A stretch of 64,000 bases of DNA from Oxytricha trifallax (lineage: Eukaryota; Ciliophora; Spirotrichea; Sporadotrichida; Oxytrichidae): assembly GCA_000711775.1 (NCBI GenBank), contig ARYC01000409.1, positions 1-64,000 of the forward strand, read 5' to 3'. Positions 1-13,600 of this stretch are shown one piece after another. Each line of letters opens with the position of its first letter. Position 1 is the stretch's first letter. A program made the translations under genes and the position numbers. The notes beneath the pieces are model-generated. The model was not told the DNA's origin. It worked only from the letters and a program-made list of their open reading frames with translations, and made no database searches.

Positions 1-264
1 TATCGACGACGAATCGACATCAAGTGATCATGCCAGATCGACGCCAATTGACGGTGTCAAACGACCATGTAAATTATCGAATTCTTGCCAAACATCGAAA
101 TCAAGTGTTTGATTGTTGATGAAAAAATTGGGGTTTATATTAAGGTGCTGAAGACTATTATGATCAAAATTTTTAGTAAAATGCACGGCCAACAACTTAA
201 TGCTTTTAGAGAATTGGTTATAATTATCAATTTAATTTATTTCTATAATTTCCTATTTTTACGT
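1..264. other. left-edge sequence, no assigned gene
   Basis: The first 80 bases are less AT-rich than the rest and repeat the hexamer ATCGAC three times. A short open frame (85-285, +) contains a protein-like run (VDEKIGVYIKVLKTI), but there is no homologous copy in the window to test it. It could be the end of a coding block of a gene lying to the left. I see no other feature. Confidence 0.25.
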
Positions 265-427
265 ATTTTATCAATAATAATATGATTTCATTGATAGACA
301 TAGATTTTAATTCAAAAATTTTTATAAGTTAATCAATTCGACTCTTATTTATATTAAAAAGCAATGTAATAATTTTCCTATTATTTTTCACATTATTTAA
401 TTATAAATACTTTTTTTTATTATTATT

Positions 428-573
428 ACTTTTTTTTAGATAATTACTAATGATATCTTATTTATTTAGATTAGTTTATTGAAAAGTTAAAAACAATTTC
501 TTATGTTTAGGATTTCCATTAAAACATATAAATGAATAAAATAAGTTATTATTAGTAATTATCTAAAAAAAGT
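428..573. mobile_element. small MITE-like inverted-repeat element
   Basis: Terminal inverted repeats of about 23 bp (left 428-451, right 551-573, containing TAGATAATTACTAAT and its complement) bound a 146-bp AT-rich segment. It is present only in the left arm of the surrounding foldback, so it is a later insertion. It has no coding capacity. Confidence 0.5.
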
Positions 574-579
574 AATAAT

Positions 580-3500
580 ATTATCAAAATAGATTTAAAA
601 TGGGAAATTGTTAAAATAAAATTTAAAATTATATTAAAAATGGAATTTTAGTATTTTTTGATTTTTATAGTATCGTTTTAACTGATATTGATTTGTATTT
701 GATACATTTTAACAGCCAATAATTTGACTCATCGATAAATCAAATTAGATTTATCATATCTTAACTGTAGACCCATTAAATTTAACTTTTAAAATTTTTA
801 ACTCCTGATAAATTAATATCTCTCTATACAAAATAGCTATGAAAAAATTTTAAAAGTATAAGATGTAGAGAAAAATTTAACGACTAACTTTCATTCTTGT
901 TGTATTCAAAAAAATTTTACCCCATCGAGATAAATCGATTTTAAATATTTCTCTGCCCCAAACTTCTTCCTTTCTTATCTCTTCAACCAAATTACTTGAG
1001 GACTCGGTCTAAATAAGTTTTTGTGCATTTAATCAAGGTTTACATTTTATCTTCTTTGAGTCTTTCATCAGGAAATTCATACGCATTTTATCGTTAAAAT
1101 ACACGAAATCATATGAATTTTTTTTTACTTTCACTAAAATCGAAATATCTCTATGAGTGATTTTTTCCATGAATTATGAGCAGGATGGAACATGTAGCTT
1201 ATGTTTTGATCTACATTATTCCTACTAGAGTAAAGTCATGAAAAAAATCGCTGCCCGAGATAATTTCATTTCTTTGCAGGTACTCGACCAAATTTTGATG
1301 TTTGTTACATTGTAACAAACATCACCTCTAGTCAAATGGACACATTTCCAAATGGACACAAATTCCGGACACAAACACCGGACACCATTCCAAAGTTAGA
1401 ACTCAGATCTATCACTTATCTATCACTCTGAACGAAGATATACTCCTTTTTCCATCACAGTACAACTTTTTGATTATGAGGGGGCTCGAAAAAGAGGATT
1501 TCGAGGTTTTCTCTCTTGGGTGAAAAGATATTGAAAAATTTAGAATTATGTTTTGATAGACAATTCTACAAGCTAAGTAGAATATTTATATGAAAATTTA
1601 TAGACATTAGGTTAGAGAGTTATTGAAGTCAAAAGTCAGAGCATCCAAATTTTACTTTTCCCTCAATAACTTCCTTCAGTGTGAAATTCATGGAAGATGA
1701 GCAGGGTAGAAGTTGTAGCCCATACCCTAAGCTATCGAATAGGGCATATATTCCAATACAAATTCCTTTAAGAAACAGAGATAAATTGAAAATAAGGTCA
1801 AAAATTTTGTAAAATGAAGAGAAATATTGAAATCAATTTTCCTCGATTGCCAAATTAGATGGTGAAAAACTCAAATCAAATCTTAAGCAGATTATCTCAT
1901 GAAGAACATTTCTTCTCCTATAGTCAAATCAGTAGCTAATTGCATTAGAGAGATAAATCAAAATTAAATCTGAAATGTAAAATAAAGTATGAAAACTTAA
2001 ATGTAACAAACATCACTCATAGAAATTCTTGAGGCAAAGAATTTAAGATTTTTATGAAAGCATATTATGATATATCATTTATCATCTATAAGTTTCTCAA
2101 TATAAATTCAATGAGCAGAAAAAACACAGAAACCACTCTGGATAATTTAAGGAAAATTAAAAACCCAAGTTAAAAATTAAAAAATACGAAAATTATCCAG
2201 AAGGGTCTAGGGGTTTTCTCTGCCCAGTAAATTGAAATTAAAAAACTTATAGATGATAAATGATAGATCATAATATGCTCTTCATAAAAATCATAAATTC
2301 GCTGCCTCAAGAATTTAAATCAGTGATGTTTGTAACATTTAAGTTTTCACACTATTTTAAATTTCAGATTTAATTTCGATTTATCTCTCTAATGCAATTA
2401 GCTACAGATTTGACTATAGGAGAAGAAATATTCTTCATGAGATAATCTGCTAAAGATTTAATTTGAGTTTTTCACCATCTAATTTGCCAATCGAGGAAAA
2501 TCGATTTCAATATTTCTCTTCATTTTACAAAATTCTTGACCTTATTTTCAATTTATCTCTGTTTCTTAAAGGAATTTGTATTGGAATATATGCCCTATTC
2601 GATAGCTTAGGGTATGGCTACAACTTCTACCCTACTCATCTTCCATGAATCTCACACTGAAGGAAGTTATTGAGGGAAAAGTAAAATTTCGATGCTCTAA
2701 CTTTGACTTCAATAACTCTCTAACCTAATGTCTATAAATTTTCATATAAATATTCTACTTAGCTTATAGAATTGTCTATCAAAACATAATTCTAAATTTT
2801 TCAATATCTCTTCACCCAAGAGAGAAAACCTCGAAATCCTCTTTTTCGAACCCCCTCATAATCAAAAAGTTGTACTGTGATGGAAAAAGGAGTATATCTT
2901 CGTTCAGAGTGATAGATAAGTGATGAGATCTGAGTTCTAACTTTGGAATGGTGTCCGGAGTTTGTGTCCGGAATTTGTGTCCATTTGGAAATGTGTCCAT
3001 TTGACTAGAGGTGATGTTTGTTACAATGTAACAAACATCAAAATTTGGTCGAGTACCTGCAAAGAAATGAAATTATCTCGGGCAGCGATTTTTTTCATGA
3101 CTTGACTCTAGAAGGAATAATGTAGATCAAAACATGAGCTACATGTTCCATCCTACTCATAATTCATGGAAAAAATCACTCATAGAGATATTTCGATTTT
3201 AGTGAAAGTCAAAAAAAATTCATATGATTTCGTGTATTTTAACGATAAAAATGCGTATGAATTTCCTGATGAAAGACTCAAAGAAGATAAAATGTAGACC
3301 TTGATTAAATGCACAAAAAACTTATTTAGACCAAGTCCTCAAGTAATTTGGTTGAAGAGATAAGAAAGGAAGAAGTTTGGGGCAGAGAAATATTTAAAAT
3401 CGATTTATCTCGATGGGGTAAAATTTTTTGTGAATACAATAAGAATGAAAGTTAGTCGTTAAATTTTTCTCTACATCTTATACTTTTAAAATTTTTTCAT

Positions 3501-3758
3501 AGCTATTTTGTATAGAGAGATATTAATTTATCAGGAGTAAAAAATTTTAAAAGTTAAATTTAAAGGGTCTACAGTTAAGATATGATAAATCTAATTTGAT
3601 CTATCGATGAGTCAAATTATTGGCAGTTAAAAAATATCAAATTCAAATCAATATCAGTTAAAACGATAATATAAAAATCAAAAAATACTAAAATTCCATA
3701 ATTAATTTTATTTTAAATTTATTTTAACAATTTCCCATTTTAAATCTATTTTGATAAT
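580..3758. repeat. 3.2-kb foldback element, family FB1, copy 1
   Basis: Two arms of about 1.5 kb are inverted copies of each other (left about 580-2140, right about 2200-3758). The ends read TTATCAAAATAG inward. The same family recurs at 10233-13392. Each arm contains GGACACAAATTCCGGACACA-type short repeats near 1340-1390 and 2955-3000. Short ORFs in the arms are mirrored between arms and broken differently in each copy, so I do not treat them as genes. The centre (2110-2220) is a decayed form of the telomere-like core seen in copy 2. Confidence 0.8.
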
Positions 3759-3915
3759 AATAAAAAAAAGTATTTATAATTAAATAATGTGAAAAATAAT
3801 AGGAAAATTATTGCATTGCTTTTTAATATAAATAAGAGTCGAATTGATTAACTTATAAAAATTTTGAATTAAAATCTATGTCTATCAATGAAATCATATT
3901 ATTACTCATGATAGT

Positions 3916-4629
3916 CAAAATTAATTTTATTATAAATATTTCCATATGGGAGCATGTTCTCAAATTAATCGACGGACGTAGTACAACATATCAAGAAATA
4001 TTTATAATTGTAATATCTGCTCACAGGGCAAGAAATTTATTTTGAGTAAAAATAAATTCAAGAAAAAATTACAATAAAAGTGAGAGGTCATGAGATTCTC
4101 AGTTTGAGGGGGGGAGTCTCGGTTGAGGGGGAGGAGGGTCTCGGCTGAGGGGGGAGGGGCGGTCTCGGTCAGATCATATACTATATTCAGGAACGTAACA
4201 GATAATACATAATACTTAAATGCCATTAAAATTGACTAAGAATTTATTTCCTTGTTTGATTGAATAAAGGGAATTTGACGATCTATTAAACCAGCATTTA
4301 TTATAAATCGTATTAAAGAAATAATTTATGGTATATCTTAAAATTATAAATTAAATATTAGATTATAATTAACAAGATTAAATATATCTAATAAATATCA
4401 TATTAGAAAAAAGTACAACTTGAGTGAAGAAAGAAAACATTTTATATTAAATGATCGTAATATAAAAGATTTAATTTAATTAAGTTAGAAATATATTCAA
4501 ATTTATACCTAATTAACTATTTTTTCCTAATTTCCCAACATTAAAATTAAATGTTGAATATTTGGTTGAAAATCTTATTTGTAAAATATTGCAAAGATTT
4601 TTCTAATATTAAAATCTTTTAAAGCTAAT
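3916..4629. other. spacer upstream of paralog A
   Basis: This AT-rich spacer contains no gene I can support. Its only notable part is the G-rich tract at 4093-4178, listed separately. The rest resembles the spacer upstream of paralog B (near 14860-14960), including the stretch just before the start codon, so 5' flanking sequence was probably duplicated with the gene. Confidence 0.5.
4093..4178. repeat. G-rich tandem tract
   Basis: About three imperfect units of 20-25 bp, each with a long G run followed by GTCTCGGTT or GTCTCGGCT, stand out in AT-rich DNA. The unit resembles the inner ends of the foldback at 23241-24230, which also carry GGTCTCGGTTGG beside G-rich runs. It may be a relic of such an element. 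The G runs could form G-quadruplexes; that is inference. Confidence 0.5.
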
Positions 4630-7600
4630 ATGGAGAAAAAAAGTATAGCATAACCAGGTTAGAAAGATTAAACCCAATCTAAAAAGGAATTTTTCAATGA
4701 CAGTTTATCTCATTAAGGAATGGTAATAGATTGCTACTTTTATAAGAACTGCAAAGACTAGAATTTAATTTAAGAATAGAAAGTCAATAGTGAATTGAAA
4801 CTTTTTCTGAAGCAGTAAAGATATTACATTTACTTTTATCTTTTTTTGATATGCTCTCTATGAAATCAGTGACAATCCGACTTAAACCCAAGTGATGGAT
4901 GTATTAGAATAAGGAATTAAAAGTAACTTTTCCCCATCTCTTAAGACTTTCGTACTCAATTTGAATGGAAACGCTAAGATTTATCCGACATCTACTAATG
5001 ACATTCTAAAAATTTAATAATTTTGTATTCTTTTCATGCTAAAATACGATAAAGCTTATAAGGATACATCCAACAGTTTCAAAACATAAATAATATCTGA
5101 CAAAAATTCTCAAAAAAATTCAAAGTAAACCTAGCTTGAAAGCAATGAAGTTAATCTTCTAAAAATATAACCAAATACTTTATTAATTTATAAAGTTTTG
5201 TTATTTTGTTATTTAAATTAAATAATACTCCTATTAAAGCTTCAAAAATACTATGCAAAGTATAAGATAGACGTGGTTGTTATTTATGATGTATTTGTGG
5301 AAAACTAATCGTAAACTAGTGATCATATGATTAAAATCCTTTCTTATACTTAAGAGCAGTATAGCTCCTCTTGTTTTAAATCATTAAATATTGTCTTAGG
5401 AACTATTTATTTAATTTATTTCATAATATATAAACATATAAGTCAATCAAGATAAGGTATTTTCCTGGTAAACATTTTAAATCGTTGTATTTAGATTGAT
5501 TACTAAAAAATACCCTTGAATAGCAATATTGGCAAATTATATAGTTTATTTTTAAAAAAATAAAAGTGCCCTTCATACCATATAAATTCTTTGAATTAAA
5601 TTGCTTATTGCTAGATTCATTCATATTTAATTTTATTTCACAATCTGATGAAGATAGATAGCCTACATTAGCTTAAAATTTATTTGCTTACTTTTTATAA
5701 TTATAGAATATCAAAATTAATATTTGATAAATATTGTTTTAATATCATAATTAGAAATTGATTTTTAATACTTGAGCAGTCACCAAGCATATTCTCCATA
5801 AAATATAATACAACTTAAATTATTCCTTATTAATAAAATAGATTTAGTAATAAGATTCCCTACAACAAATCTTTTCATATATGATTAAAATTTATAAGCC
5901 AAGGCAACCCCAAAAAAACGAAACTCTATACGGTAAAGATAGTAAAAAGACATTTAGAGAGCAGAAAAGATAAGCTGAATACGAAAAATTAGCAAAAGAT
6001 GAAAAAGTATAAGACTAATTAAAGTGGAAAAAGTATTGTAAAAATTCTCAAAATAAAACTTTTAATGGTGTCTAAACGAAATCAGAACAACATGAAGAAA
6101 TGAAGTAGTTAGATATTAAATTGATTGAAGATCCTAGTAATTTAATTAATGGAAACATGTAAGAAATTTATAAATAATAATAATATGATAATCTAAAATA
6201 TTAACAAGTTATTTAGGGATAATTTATATAATTATTTAAATGTACTGTTCTATTGTTTCTTTAACAACCCTTTAGGAAGTCTATAATAAATAACAAAATA
6301 TAAGAGCATAGTAAAGTGGTAATTATTTGGCATTATATACTAACAAAAATATTTGGATTGTTGATACTTCTAAAGAAACAGATTAAATTTATTAAGAATT
6401 TAAATTGGAAATTTATGGGGGAAAAGGACACAAATTCTTTAATAAAGTCATAAAATAAATTAATATATTTATATTAATGTTTTTTATTTTATATAGATAT
6501 TTTATTACAAAATTTATTCTTATAAAATGGCTATAATAAACTATTTTGGCACGCTTTTTTAATTTAAATTATTATAAATAATTTCGCTCTAAATTTACCG
6601 AGTATTAAGTGTTACTTATCTTGATTAATTACAGATACTTTGCATTGAATATATTGATGGAACTGATTCGAATATTATGAAAAATAATTTATTTACTTAA
6701 ACCTTTAAATTATTAAGTATTATAATAAAATAAAAAATTAAGTCTTATGAATTTAAATTATATAATAATTTATTCTACATTTATTTTGTTTTAATAGAAT
6801 CAGGATTAATAAAAAGATTTATTGAATATTTTTATTATATACTTAATCAATATTTTTATATATTTGTTAAATTTTTTTGCTATTAATGGCCATTAAAATC
6901 ACATATTTTTTCTAAATGATTAAATTTAGATTGCAAAATTACTATTTAATTAATTTACATTTCTTAAGTTTTGAATCAAACTGCTGATTGTAGCAAATAT
7001 TAATAAAATAATTGGATTTGTCAAAATTATACGATTACTGTGAAATTAATATTAAGTGCAGTAAATTTTTTTTTAATACTCTTTTAAATTATGAAATATA
7101 TTATCTTTTTTTAATGAAAAAATAGTTTGGGGAGATTTTATAAATTTAAAAACCATTGAACTATTCATGACTAAAATTGCTATCTTTTATTTAATTTTCT
7201 TTCTCTTATATGATTTTAATATTATAGATTTGAATTATCTGTCTATATATTTACTTATTTTTATTTAATACTTCACATGATGTATTTTTTTACAAAATCT
7301 CGAATCCAAGAAAAGAGCCAATAACTTTAGATTAAAATAATCTCAGAAACGGATAATATTAACTGGATATTAAAAATATTAGTCGCATTAACTCAATTTA
7401 ATGCGTTTTTGGCAAATACTTGATGATATATTTACTAGATGGATAGTAACTATGTATTTATAGTTTAAATATTTAAACCAACTAATTCGAACTACTTCAC
7501 ACTGTCAATTAAGAAAATTATTATAATTACAATAAAAATATAAATTATAATTTAAATATAAAAGATTATCGTTTAAATGGTATTGATTGTTTAATTAAAA

Positions 7601-10600
7601 CAATTAATAGTTATATAATCTAGAAATTCTATATTTGAATAAAAATGAGTAAATACTATATATAGCCATATAAAATCAAGCACAATAAAAGTACTTTTCT
7701 TAAGAATAATTTAATATGTAAATTATATTAAGCATGTTTTGTAAGTAGGAGGATGCTATTTTACCTTCTAATTATAGAAGATGCCTGACTAGAGACACTT
7801 GATCTTAGGCTAACTACTACAAATAATAAATCATATTGTAGAATTATATTTGAATTTGAAAAATTAATTATAATTAATATTATATTAATAAGAATCTTGG
7901 CAGTTAACTTTCAGGAAACCCAGACAATATGGTACTTGTTCTATAGAGAATTCAAAATTAGCTGGATTTTACTATTGGCGGTATGCCTCTTTCGCATCTT
8001 AAAAGCGAAATAAATCAATTTTAATTTTGGGTGATTTTTTTAGTTGATTTTATTCCAAAAATTAAAGTTAAGTTAACTCTCTTCAGGAATGAGATAGAGG
8101 CATACCGCCAATAGTAAAGTCCAGCTAATTTTGAATTCTCTATCGAACAAGTACCATATTGTCAGGGTTTTCTGAAAGTTAACTACCAATATTTTAATTA
8201 TTTATTAATATATTTTTAATTTATTTTCCCAAATCAAATGTATTCCTACAATACTATTATATCTCATTTAGTGAGAGATAACTTTACTTTAATTAAACAC
8301 CTTTAAATTATTAAAGTATATCCTCACATTTTAGTGAAGTTATCTCGCTTCAGGAGCGATAAAGTATCGGCAATTATAAAGCTCAGTTAATTTTAAATTC
8401 TTTTTCGAATGAGCCCAAGATCGTTCAAATTTTGCCAACTAATTGCCAAGCATTTAATTAATTAATAATTTAATTATATATAATTTCCAATTTTAAATGT
8501 ATTTCTACTATAATTAATTATTTATAATCCCTTCAACTTTAGTATAAGTGACCTAACTCTGAACATAAGAACTTTAATTTTCAACAATTCTTTGTAAGAT
8601 TGTATTTTATTCAATTTATCAATCGATATTAACATAAGATATATTATAAAAATTAGATATTAATCTAATTAATATATTTAAATTACTAAATGATTACAAT
8701 TAATGATAATTTATCTAAATAATTAGACAAGATTCGATTTTAATTTAATATTCAAAACCCCAAATTCCTTTAATGTTGTAATTTAGTGATAATTTGTAGG
8801 TGAAAATGGGGGTCTATTTGGTAATATTATAGAAACACAGGTTTATGTAAAAATATTAATTAAAGTTATTATTTAACTTAAATTGATTTATGTTAAATAA
8901 ACTTAACTGATTCTTTTTCAATATCTCTTCAATCTTTCAGAATATAATGATTAAAGTCATTTATTAAAAAGGATTGTCTTAAAAATTTCTATGCCTTTAA
9001 AATCATTTAATTTACTTTTTATTATTTTTTTTATCTTAACATTCAAAATTTAATTTTTTTGTAGTTAAATTGATTGATTATTTCTAATTATAAATTAATT
9101 ACTCTTCTGGCAGACTCACAAGAAATCCCATTTTACTAATATTTATTATTAAATTGATTGTTATGACAAGCGTATGTCATTAAAGAGTAGCAGAAATATT
9201 TAAGAAAATTGTAAATGAACATTTTTTTATTAGAATTTTATTCAAAATTAAAGCTAAATCAATATATAATGTAATATTTAGCAATAGAAACTCTCACATT
9301 AAAACAAACTAATTATTTAATTTCTATCAAATGTTATTCAAAGCTTTAAATAAATTTCGTTTCCATTATTTTTTATTAGTGTTCTAATTATAGACAATAG
9401 GAAAATAATGATAATATCAAATTATGTGTATATTTCTACAAAATAGCAAAATATTTTTATTAATCTTTAAAGTCTAATATTATAAACATTTGAAATAAGA
9501 TTTTGGTGCTTTAATTAGTGGAGGAATTTGACTGTGCTTTAATAATTGACAAATAGGTAGCTTACTACGAAACGAATTCAAATAACTAATTAAATTAAGT
9601 TTAGTATTAAAAATTGAAAAGAGAGAGTAAAATAAGGAGGGGAGTAAAGAATTTATAATTAATTTAATTAAATATTTTTACAATATTATTGAATCTTTTT
9701 GAGTGAAGGTAAAATAAAAAGAAAAATTAAAGCCTTTTTTATAATGAAACCCCGTTGGCAAATTAAAAAAGAAGTTGTGAATAATTATTAAAATATATAA
9801 AATTAAATTATCAATAAAGTTTTGGATAATTATTACAACCATTACCTTGAAAAAATAACTGTCACTATTAAATAAACGATTAAAGTTGCGAAAATTTTTA
9901 CTTATATATATTAAATTTAATTTCAGCCAATCAAAATATAATTTCTTTTTTTAATTTTAATCTCGATCCCTAATCCTTATCTTATTGACAAATGAGGTTT
10001 TAACAGAATTGTAAAAATCATACACAAAAATACAAATTTTTTTTCAAAATTCTTTAAATTAAAAATAAATATAAACCTGGTAATATATCATTAATCATTT
10101 TTTGCCACTTAATTAAAATTTTAAAGTCTGAAAAATTCAGAATACTTAATAGTATAATCCTTAGAATCAATTAAAATTTATAAATAAACTAAAATTATTC
10201 CCAATCAACCTTTTATTAAAAATAAAATTAATATTATCATAATAGATTTAAAATGGGAAATTACAAAAATAAAAATTAAATTAAATATGGAATTTTTGTA
10301 TTTTTTGATTTTTATAGTATCGTTTTAACTGATATTGATTTGAATTTGATATATTTTAACAGCCAATAATTTGACTCATCGATAAATCAAATTAGATTTA
10401 TCATATCTTAACTGTAGACCTTTTAAATTTAACTTTTAAAATTTTTAACTCCTGATAAATTAATATCTCTCTATACAAAATAGCTATGAAAAAATTTTAT
10501 AAGTATAAGATGTAGAGAAAAATTTAACGACTAACTTTCATTCTTGTAGTATTCACAAAAAATTTTACCCCATCGAGATAAATCGATTTTAAATATTTCT

Positions 10601-13600
10601 CTGCCCCAAACTTCTTCCTTTCTTATCTCTTCAACCAAATTACTTGAGGACTTGGTCTAAATAAGTTTTTTGTGCATTTAATCAAGGTCTACATTTTATC
10701 TTCTTTGAGTCTTTCATCAGGAAATTCATACGCATTTTTATCGTTAAAATACACGAAATCATATGAATTTTTTTTTGACTTTCACTAAAATCGAAATATC
10801 TCTCTGAGTGATTTTTTCAATGAATTATGAGTAGGATGGAACATGTAGCCTATGTTTTGATCTACATTATTCCTTCTAGAGTCAAGTCGTGAAAAAAATC
10901 GCTGCCTGAGATAATTTCATTTCTTTGCAGGTACTCGACCAAATTTTGATTTTTGTTACATTGTAACAAACATCACCTCTAGTCAAATGGACACAAGTTC
11001 CGGACACAATTCCAAAATGGACACAAATTCCGGACACAATTCCAAAGGTAGAGTTCAGATCTCATCACTTATCTATCACTCTGAACGAAGATATACTCCT
11101 TTTTCCATCACAGTACAACTTTTTGATTATGAGGGGGTCCGAAAAAGAGGATTTCGAGGTTTTCTCTCTTGGGTGAAGAGATATTGAAAAATTTAGAATT
11201 ATGTTTTGATAGACAATTCTATAAGCTAAGTAGAATATTTATATGAAAATTTATAGACATTAGGTTAGAGAGTTATTGAAGTCAAAAGTCAGAGCATCCA
11301 AATTTTACTTTTCCCTCAATAACTTCCTTCAGTGTGAGATTCATGGAAGATGAGTAGGGTAGAAGTTGTAGCCCATACCCTAAGCTATCGAATGGGGCAT
11401 ATATTCCAATACAAATTCCTTTAGGATACAGAGATAAATTGAAAATAAGGTCAAAAATTTTGTAAAATGATGAGAAATATTGAAATCGATTTTTCTCGCT
11501 TGGCAAATTAGATGATGAAAAACTCAAATCAAATCTTAAGCAGATTATCTCATGAAGAACATTTCTTCTCCTATAGTCAAATCAATAGCTAATTACATTA
11601 GAGAGATAAATCGAAATAAATCTGAAATGTATAATAAAGTGTGAAAACTTAAATGTAACAAACATCACTCATATTAATTCTTGAGGCAATGAATTTAAGA
11701 TTTTTATGAAGAGCATATTATGATCTATCATTTATCATCTATAAGTTTTTCAATATCAATTCACTAAGCAGAGAAAACCCCAAAACCCTTCTGGATAATT
11801 TTCGGAAAATCAAATTTTTGAAATTGGGTTTTCCGAAAATTATCCAGAAGGGTTTTGGGGTTTTCTCTGCTTAGTGAATTGATATTGAAAAACTTTTAGA
11901 TGATAAATGATAGATCATAATATGCTCTTCATAAAAATCTTAAATTCGTTGCCTCAAGAATTTATATGAGTGATGTTTGTTACATTTAAGTTTTCACACT
12001 TTAATTTACATTTCAGATTTATTTTCGATTTATCTCTCTAATGTAATTAGCTACTGATTTGACTATAGGAGAAGAAATGTACTTCATGAGATAATCTGCT
12101 TAAGATTTGATTTGAGTTTTTCATCAGCTAATTTGCCAAGCGAGAAAAATCAATTTCAATATTTTTTAACATTTTCCAAAATTTTTGACCTTATTTTCAA
12201 TTTTTCTCTGTATCCTAAAGGAATTTTTATTTTAATATATGCACCATTCGATATCTTAGGGTATGGGCTACAACTTCTACCCTACTCATCTTCCATGAAT
12301 CTCACACTGAAGGAAGTTATTGAGGGAAAAGTAAAATTTCGATGCTCTGACTTTTGACTTCAATAACTCTCAAACCTAATGTCTATAAATTTTCATATAA
12401 ATATTCTACTTTACTTATAGAATTGTCTATCAAAACATAATTCTAAATTTTTCAATATCTCTTCACCCAAGAGAGAAAACCCCGAAATCCTCTTTTTCGG
12501 ACCCCCTCATAATCAAAAAGTTGTACTGTGATGGAAAAAGGAGTATATCTTCGTTCAGAGTGATAAATAAGTGATGATCTCTGAAATCTGTCTTTGGAAT
12601 TGTGTCCGGAATTTGTGTCCATTTTGGAATTGTGTCCATTTGACCAGAGGTGATGTTTGTTACAATGTAACAAACATCAAAATTTGGTCGAGTACCCTTA
12701 AAGAAATGAAATTATCTCAGGCAGCGATTTTTTTCACGACTTGACTCAAGAAGGAATAATGTAGATCAAAACATAAGCTACATGTTCCATCCTACTCATA
12801 ATTCATGGAAAAAATTACTCAGAGAGATATTTCGATTTTAGTGAAAGTCAAAAAAAATTCATATGATTTCGTGTATTTTAACGATAAAAATGCGTATGAA
12901 TTTCCTGATGAAAGACTCAAAGAAGATAAAATGTAGACCTTGATTAAATGCACAAAAAACTTATATAGACCAAGTCCTCAAGTAATTTGGTTGAAGAGAT
13001 AAGAAAGGAAGAAGTTTGGGGCAGAGAAATATTTAAAATCGATTTATCTCGATGGGGTAAAATTTTTTGTGAATACAACAAGAATGAAGGTTAGTCGTTA
13101 AATTTTTCTCTACATCTTACACTTTTAAAATTTTTTCATAGCTATTTTGTATAGAGAGATATTAATTTTTCAGGAGTTAAAAATTTTAAAAGTTAAATTT
13201 AAAGGGTTTACAGTTAAGATATTATAAATCTAATATGATTTATCGATGAGTCAAATTATTGGCTGTTAAAATATATCAAATTCAAATCAATATCAGTTAA
13301 AACGATACTATAAAAATCAAAAAATACAAAAATTCCATATTTAATTTAATTTTTATTTTTGTAATTTCCCATTTTAAATCTATTTTGATAATATTAATTA
13401 ATCACAGATGATTTGGACATCAACTCTCTAGATCTAAAATTAAACAACGAAAAAATAATGGTCAACTTAAAATATTAAATTGATTTTAGCCATACCCTCT
13501 TTCAGTTACATTACGGAGCAGAGTATAATATGGATTTCCTTCACGTTGACCTCGAAAGAGACAACACTTTCTACTGCTTGATTACAAATAATTCATAGTA

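Larger units (their letters stand above)
265..3915. repeat. outer foldback element enclosing another foldback
   Basis: Bases about 265-430 are the reverse complement of about 3760-3912, apart from a few differences. These arms lie immediately outside the inner foldback at 580-3758. The simplest reading is an older palindromic element that received the 3.2-kb foldback near its centre. The left side also carries a small inverted-repeat element (428-573) that the right side lacks, so that one inserted later. No transposase is seen. Confidence 0.6.

Noticed and set aside
1321..3000. Short ORFs in the arms of FB1 copy 1 (and the matching ones at 10987-12673)
   Set aside because: They mirror each other because the DNA is palindromic, are broken differently in each arm, and show no known motif. 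I treat them as chance frames in a repeat.
5421..5624. Minus-strand ORF overlapping paralog A (and the similar one at 15756-15965)
   Set aside because: The plus-strand frame continues the conserved coding block order, so the minus frame is a shadow.
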